From positions 434,001 to 498,000 of the forward strand of contig JAWKMU010000001.1 of assembly GCA_041392065.1 (NCBI GenBank): a DNA stretch of 64,000 nt, read 5' to 3'. The notes beneath the pieces were generated by a model. That model was not told the DNA's origin. It saw only the letters and a list, made by a program, of their open reading frames with translations, and ran no database searches. The position numbers and the translations under genes are program-made. Origin of the DNA: CAJQLB01 sp041392065 (GTDB lineage Bacteria > Bacteroidota > Bacteroidia > Flavobacteriales > Flavobacteriaceae). This document shows positions 59,684-64,000 of this stretch, in pieces; the first letter of the stretch is position 1; every line of letters begins with the position of its first letter.

Positions 59684-61294
59684 ATGAAGCTTAAATTATC
59701 CCTCTTAGCTTTCGTTTTATCTGTGCTGTTATGTAATGCACAAGATTGGAAAGTTTACCCTTATACACCAGCTGGAAGCCTGATATCTTTTTCACAAGAT
59801 GAAGGACAACACATTAGCGAGCCTATAGAATGGTGGTACACTACTGGTCATATTACTGGAAATACATCAGCCAAAGAATATAGTTACATGTTAACTTATT
59901 TTTACTATCCAGAATCTGGGTTTGATGGATTTAGAATTTTAAATCTTACAGACCACAGTGATGGTACTTTTTATCAGAATGTATTACCAGTTAATTATAC
60001 AACGCTTTCTTCAACTGAGTTAGATATTGAAGCCAATGTATTTTTAGGAGGCATTGAAACCTGGAAAAATAAGCTGGATGGAGGCAATAATATCATCCCT
60101 TTTGAATATGAAGTTTATGCTTCAGGAGGCGGAGTCACTCTAGATTTTGAATTGGTTACAACAAAACGACCACTTATATTAGGAGATGATGGTTATTTAG
60201 AACAAGGCAGTGTTAATTATACGTATTACTACTCACAAACTGGGAACACTCTTTCAGGTTCGTTAACCGTAAACGGAACTACCGAAACCGTTACAGGAAG
60301 CGCTTGGATAGATAGACAATATGGCGATTTTAATCCTTTAACTGGCGAAAAATACGAGTGGTTTAGTATGCAATTATCAAATGGAATGGATATTAACTTA
60401 TGGAATATTTTTACTCCAGATCGACAAATTCCTGATAATGATAAATACAGAATATTATCTGCCTATGTAGATGAGTATAATCAATATACAACCAGTAGTT
60501 TTGAAATAGAACGTTTAGCGTTTTTTTGTACTCCAGATGAGGTGAATTGTTATTCACAACAATGGCGTTTAACATCAAACGATCAAGACGATATAGATTT
60601 AACTATTACATCCTTAAACAATACTACAGAAGTTACTTTACCTTTCAGGTTTTTTGAAGGAGCTACCTCTATCAGTGGAACCATAAACGGAAATGCAGTA
60701 ACTGGAGTTGGTTTTACAGAATTGTTGCATCATTATGAACATCCAGACATGACAATTACCAGTCCAACTGAAGGTATATATGATGCAAGTGTGCCAATAA
60801 CTTGGGAACTTAACAACCCTGACGATGGTAGACCAATTGGCTATGATTTAGAATATAGTATTGATAACCAAAACTCATTTTTACCGATTGCTCAAGGATT
60901 AACAAGCAATTCATATACTTGGTCAAATCCTCCAATTTCAGAAACTGATGAGATTTGGTTCAAGGTTATAGGTAAATCTATCGATGACACTCTAACAAGT
61001 ACAGTTGTAAGCAGTTCAGCATCAACCGTTACGCTTTCTGTTGAAGATTTTAATCCCAATGGAATAAAATTGTATCCTAATCCAAGTTCAGATGAGGTGA
61101 ATTTAGAGTTCAAACATAATATTTCTAAATTAAAGATAGAAGTTATAGACGTAAGAGGTCGTTTAATGTTCGAAAACACCTCTGAGGACACCTCTTTCGA
61201 AAAGATTAATATAAGCACCTTCCCTCAAGGTGTTTATTTTATCAGAATTCATTCTGAAAGCGTTGAAGATTTTTTAAGGTTTGCTAAAAAATAA
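59684..61294 (+). CDS. Secreted AttH/CrtC-like lipocalin-fold protein with T9SS sorting domain
   Basis: This 536-residue protein has a signal peptide (cleaved near CNAQDW). An AttH/CrtC-type twin-lipocalin domain (about 25-360) follows, with the hallmark EPIEWWYTTGHI and GSAWIDRQYGDF...YEWFSMQLSNGMDINLW. A linker or Ig-like region comes next, then a C-terminal type A sorting domain (about 455-536, GIKLYPNPSSDEVNLEF...LPQG-type FPQGVYFIRIHS...LRFAKK). It should be exported by Sec and then released or anchored through type IX secretion. Relatives include carotenoid 1,2-hydratases; the substrate here is unknown. Confidence 0.88.
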   Translation: MKLKLSLLAFVLSVLLCNAQDWKVYPYTPAGSLISFSQDEGQHISEPIEWWYTTGHITGNTSAKEYSYMLTYFYYPESGFDGFRILNLTDHSDGTFYQNVLPVNYTTLSSTELDIEANVFLGGIETWKNKLDGGNNIIPFEYEVYASGGGVTLDFELVTTKRPLILGDDGYLEQGSVNYTYYYSQTGNTLSGSLTVNGTTETVTGSAWIDRQYGDFNPLTGEKYEWFSMQLSNGMDINLWNIFTPDRQIPDNDKYRILSAYVDEYNQYTTSSFEIERLAFFCTPDEVNCYSQQWRLTSNDQDDIDLTITSLNNTTEVTLPFRFFEGATSISGTINGNAVTGVGFTELLHHYEHPDMTITSPTEGIYDASVPITWELNNPDDGRPIGYDLEYSIDNQNSFLPIAQGLTSNSYTWSNPPISETDEIWFKVIGKSIDDTLTSTVVSSSASTVTLSVEDFNPNGIKLYPNPSSDEVNLEFKHNISKLKIEVIDVRGRLMFENTSEDTSFEKINISTFPQGVYFIRIHSESVEDFLRFAKK

Positions 61295-61321
61295 TGTTGA
61301 ATTTGTCATTATATTTATCCT

Positions 61322-61867
61322 ATGACAACACGACAATTAGAACAACTTAAATATCCAATTGGAAAGTTTGAATGTCCAGACGAAATTTCTAAAGCACATA
61401 TTGAAGATTGGATTTCTGTGTTAGAACATTTTCCAAATCGATTGGAAAAATTAGTTAGCAATTTGTCTGATGCTCAGTTAGACACACCTTATCGACCTGA
61501 AGGTTGGACAGTAAGGCAAGTTGTACATCATGTTTCCGACAGTCACCATCACAGTTATATTCGCTTTAAATGGGCTTTAACAGAGGATAAACCAGTTATT
61601 AAGTATTATTATGAACATCTTTGGGCAGAATTAGAAGATGCTAAAACAGCTCCGATACAAATGTCATTAAATCATTTAAAGGCTGTACATTATAAGTTGG
61701 TGTATTTGTTGAAATCCTTAAGCGAAGAACAACTCAACCTGAGCTTTATTCATCCTGAGCATAACAACGAAGTGTTTTTAAAGCAAAATATAGGCATTTA
61801 TGCTTGGCATAGTAATCACCATTTTGCACATATTGAAAATTTATTAAAACGCAAGGGCTGGTTATAA
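61322..61867 (+). CDS. YfiT-like DinB-superfamily metal-dependent hydrolase/transferase
   Basis: This 181-residue four-helix protein closely follows Bacillus YfiT: YPIGKFECP, DTPYRPEGWTVRQVVHHVSDSHHHSYIRFK, and WHSNHHFAHIENLLKRKGW at the end. The conserved His residues (in QVVHHVSDS and near the end, HSNHHFAH) bind a divalent metal. YfiT-like enzymes are classed as bacillithiol transferases or metal-dependent hydrolases. Its end overlaps the convergent GNAT gene by 6 bases. Confidence 0.9.
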   Translation: MTTRQLEQLKYPIGKFECPDEISKAHIEDWISVLEHFPNRLEKLVSNLSDAQLDTPYRPEGWTVRQVVHHVSDSHHHSYIRFKWALTEDKPVIKYYYEHLWAELEDAKTAPIQMSLNHLKAVHYKLVYLLKSLSEEQLNLSFIHPEHNNEVFLKQNIGIYAWHSNHHFAHIENLLKRKGWL

Positions 61868-62311
61868 TTGCTTTTCAAAACAAATGCTATTTTCTACACC
61901 TTGATATTGCCCATAGTTTGGAATGATATTGTAGTTGCATTTTTTATAAAGTGCAATAGCTTCAACTTGTTTTTTGCCAGTTTCCAATATGCATTTTTTA
62001 TAACCTAAATCTTTTGCCCAAACTTCCAATTCCTTTAAAACTTTTGTAGCAATACCTAATCCACGAGCACTTTCAGGTACAAACATACGTTTTACTTCCA
62101 TTGCTGAATCGTTAATAGGTTTTATAGCACCGCAACCAATGGCTTGTTCATTTTTGTATGCAACTACAACATGATTGAGATTAGCAATACCATTAAATTG
62201 ATGATAAAAAGCATGGTCTTTACCATCTTTAATTGCAAGTTCAGCATCTAAAAAACTCACGAGCTTTATAAAATCTTCATTATTAGAGTTTGTTTTAATC
62301 AACTGTATCAT
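61862..62311 (-). CDS. GNAT family N-acetyltransferase
   Basis: This 149-residue GNAT protein has the acetyl-CoA loop in VKRMFVPESARGLGIATKVLKELEVWAKDLGY (about 75-107) and the closing strand CILETGKKQVEAIALYKKCNYNIIPNYGQY. The acceptor is unknown. It lies 16 bases downstream of the MFS gene on the same strand, so the two may be cotranscribed. Confidence 0.88.
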   Translation of the reverse strand: MIQLIKTNSNNEDFIKLVSFLDAELAIKDGKDHAFYHQFNGIANLNHVVVAYKNEQAIGCGAIKPINDSAMEVKRMFVPESARGLGIATKVLKELEVWAKDLGYKKCILETGKKQVEAIALYKKCNYNIIPNYGQYQGVENSICFEKQL

Positions 62312-62327
62312 AGATTGAAAATTGAAA

Positions 62328-63545
62328 TCATTTATGCTTTTTTCTTAGAGCTAAATACGCTAAAACTGTACTTAATATCATTAATATTGATGCTAATATA
62401 AAAGGAGCTCCAGCAAATATAAAATTAGCATCTTTATTAGTGTAATAAAAGAAAACTCCAGTCATTAATGGTGGTCCAACAATAGCTGACGCACTCATAA
62501 CGCTTGTTAAAGTACCTTGAATTTCGCCTTGCTCATTTGGAGGAACTTGATTAGAAATAATGGCTTGAAACGCTGGTCCAGCAATTCCTCCTAAACAATA
62601 AGGAATTAAAAACACTAACATCATCCAACTTTCGCTAGCTATAGCAAATAAAAACATACCAATACTATATAATGCCATACCAACATAAATACTTTTTTCA
62701 TTACCTAAAATAGGATTAATCCATCTAATAAGCACACCTTGTACTAGCCCAACCAATAAACCAACAGCACCAAGAGAAAGCCCAACCATTTTTTCATCCC
62801 AATCAAATTGATACATTGTAAAATAACTCCAGTTGCTTTGAATGGCATGAGAAGCAGTGTACAAAATAAAAACTGCTAAGACCAAACCAATTAGCGTTGG
62901 ATATTTTTTTAGATGAAGAAAGCTACCTATTGGATTTGCCCTTTTAATATCAAAAGCTCTTCGGTTTTCTTTAGGAAGAGATTCAGGTAAAATAAAATAA
63001 CCATATAAAAAGTTGAGCATGCATAAAATAGCTGTAGCATAAAAGGGAACTCTAGATCCATATTGTCCTAATAAGCCTCCTATTACTGGTCCAATTATGA
63101 ATCCTAAACCAAAAGCTGCGCCAATAAGACCAAAATTTTTGGCTTTATTTTCAGCTGTGCTAATGTCTGCAATGTACGCACTAGCAGTTGTAATACTAGC
63201 TCCAGTTATTCCAGCAATAATTCTACCAACAAAAAGCCATGTAATTGTAGGAGAAAAGGCAAGTAGGAGGTAATCTAATGAAAACCCAAAGAGCGACATT
63301 AATATGATAGGACGTCTTCCAAATCGATCACTTAGATTTCCAATAATAGGAGCGAAGATAAACTGTACAATAGCATAGGCAAAAGTAAGCCAACCACCAA
63401 CTTTGGCAGCTTCACTGATGTCGCCTTGAATAAGCTCTTCAATGAGTGCAGGAATTACTGGAATGATAATTCCCCAACCAATAACATCAATCAATAAGGT
63501 TACAAATATAAATCCAAGTGCTGCAGGTTTTTTGCTTTGTTTCAT
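62328..63545 (-). CDS. MFS transporter, TetA-like (TCR/Tet) family
   Basis: This 405-residue protein has 12 predicted helices. Motif A is GNLSDRFGRRPIILMSLFG (about 66-84), and GRIIAGITGASITTASAYIADI and GAAFGLGFIIGPVIGGLLG (motif C) follow, all as in TetA-type drug:H+ antiporters. Tetracycline transport is not implied; many flavobacterial members are unassigned exporters. Gene order GNAT-MFS-thioredoxin on the minus strand suggests no single pathway. Confidence 0.9.
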   Translation of the reverse strand: MKQSKKPAALGFIFVTLLIDVIGWGIIIPVIPALIEELIQGDISEAAKVGGWLTFAYAIVQFIFAPIIGNLSDRFGRRPIILMSLFGFSLDYLLLAFSPTITWLFVGRIIAGITGASITTASAYIADISTAENKAKNFGLIGAAFGLGFIIGPVIGGLLGQYGSRVPFYATAILCMLNFLYGYFILPESLPKENRRAFDIKRANPIGSFLHLKKYPTLIGLVLAVFILYTASHAIQSNWSYFTMYQFDWDEKMVGLSLGAVGLLVGLVQGVLIRWINPILGNEKSIYVGMALYSIGMFLFAIASESWMMLVFLIPYCLGGIAGPAFQAIISNQVPPNEQGEIQGTLTSVMSASAIVGPPLMTGVFFYYTNKDANFIFAGAPFILASILMILSTVLAYLALRKKHK

Positions 63546-63592
63546 TGTTGCGATGTATGCTACAAATTAAATGAAAAGTTGGTTATGATTTT

Positions 63593-64000
63593 TTATTCTT
63601 TCCACTTAATATTACAACCAATGCTTGGCTTCTGAGGTTTGGTGTTTTCAGTATTGTTCAATAGGCATTCCAATGCATGTCTTAAATCGTTTCCAGTAAC
63701 AGGAATACTGTTTCCTGGACGTGAATCGTCTAACTGTCCTCTGTAAACCAATTTTAGTTCTGCATCAAACACATAGAGATCTGGAGTGCAAGCTGCATCA
63801 TAAGCCTTTGCTATGTCTTGAGATTCGTCATACAAATAAGGAAATGGATAGTTATTGCTAAGCGCATGTGCCTTCATTTTGTCTGGAGCATCTTGTGGAT
63901 ATTTTGTAGCATCATTACTTGAAATGGCTATAAAGTTTATACCTTCCTTTTGGTAATGGTTAGCTATTGCAACCAAAGCTTCATTAACATGTACCACGAA
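63593..64000 (-). CDS. Thioredoxin/AhpC-like redox protein (partial; N-terminus outside the window)
   Basis: The visible 135 residues read FVVHVNEALVAIANHYQKEGINFIAISSNDATKYPQDAPDKM, then FPYLYDESQDIAKAYDAACTPDLYVFDAELKLVYRGQLDDSRPGNSIPVTGNDLRHAL. This is the thioredoxin family whose members carry a CNHCPF active site just before FVVHVNE, so the catalytic Cys pair should lie past position 64000. The cis-Pro is in ACTPDLYVFD. A GTG at 63997 is internal and should not be taken as the start. Confidence 0.88.
   Translation of the reverse strand, partial: FVVHVNEALVAIANHYQKEGINFIAISSNDATKYPQDAPDKMKAHALSNNYPFPYLYDESQDIAKAYDAACTPDLYVFDAELKLVYRGQLDDSRPGNSIPVTGNDLRHALECLLNNTENTKPQKPSIGCNIKWKE

Noticed and set aside
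62328..63545. Tetracycline resistance gene
   Set aside because: TetA-like motifs define the MFS subfamily only; chromosomal setting and sequence give no evidence of drug specificity.

Overview
The window looks like chromosomal DNA of a member of the Bacteroidota, most likely Flavobacteriaceae. It is AT-rich, several genes start at TTG or GTG, and Shine-Dalgarno sites are weak. Several start regions carry the Bacteroidota -7 box TAnnTTTG. PorV/PorQ-type and type IX secretion sorting-domain proteins also point that way. I see no rRNA, tRNA or CRISPR array.

Layout. Positions 1-5727 are minus-strand housekeeping genes: the N-terminal part of secA, a DUF2795 protein, a cobalamin adenosyltransferase, a methyltransferase and an ABC-F ATPase. 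Positions 5928-47026 are one large, almost entirely plus-strand surface polysaccharide locus. It opens with the export pair Wza/Wzc, a small initiating phosphoglycosyltransferase, a TviB/TviC-like UDP-HexNAcA pair and another epimerase. Next come an O-antigen type ABC exporter (Wzm/Wzt), a long AT-rich run of glycosyltransferases and capping or modifying enzymes, and an aminotransferase plus N-formyltransferase pair. A CMP-sialic acid cassette (neuA, neuB, neuC) follows, then more glycosyltransferases, a Wzy/WaaL-type polymerase or ligase, and a second, WcaJ-like initiating transferase. Positions 47561-64000 hold general genes: DUF4105, PorV/PorQ-like, pssA, DUF808, an lptB-cmd-tatC-kdsD operon, recQ, a cyclophilin-FKBP fusion, a T9SS-exported AttH/CrtC-like protein, a YfiT-like hydrolase, a GNAT enzyme, an MFS exporter and a thioredoxin-like protein.

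How the genes work together. UDP-GlcNAc would feed the TviB/TviC pair (a HexNAc uronic acid) and NeuC-NeuB-NeuA (CMP-sialic acid). PglC/WcaJ-type enzymes would load the first sugar on undecaprenyl phosphate and about fifteen glycosyltransferases would extend it. FkbM-type methyltransferases and an N-formyltransferase would decorate it. Wzm/Wzt and Wza/Wzc would export it, and the Wzy/WaaL protein would polymerise or ligate it.

The most unusual signal lies between the genes. Three unrelated small genes (GIY-YIG nuclease, DUF559 nuclease-like protein, four-helix-bundle protein) sit in the polysaccharide locus, each bracketed by copies of its own intergenic repeat family. These families are a REP-like element with conserved ends and an interchangeable central hairpin, a double-hairpin element, and degenerate 7-bp arrays. 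Further copies lie elsewhere in the window without a gene. This resembles the RAYT/REP relationship but with different proteins. Other intergenic curiosities are an 11-bp tandem array, a 200-bp fold-back element, and a 62-codon gene with a structured 3' tail.
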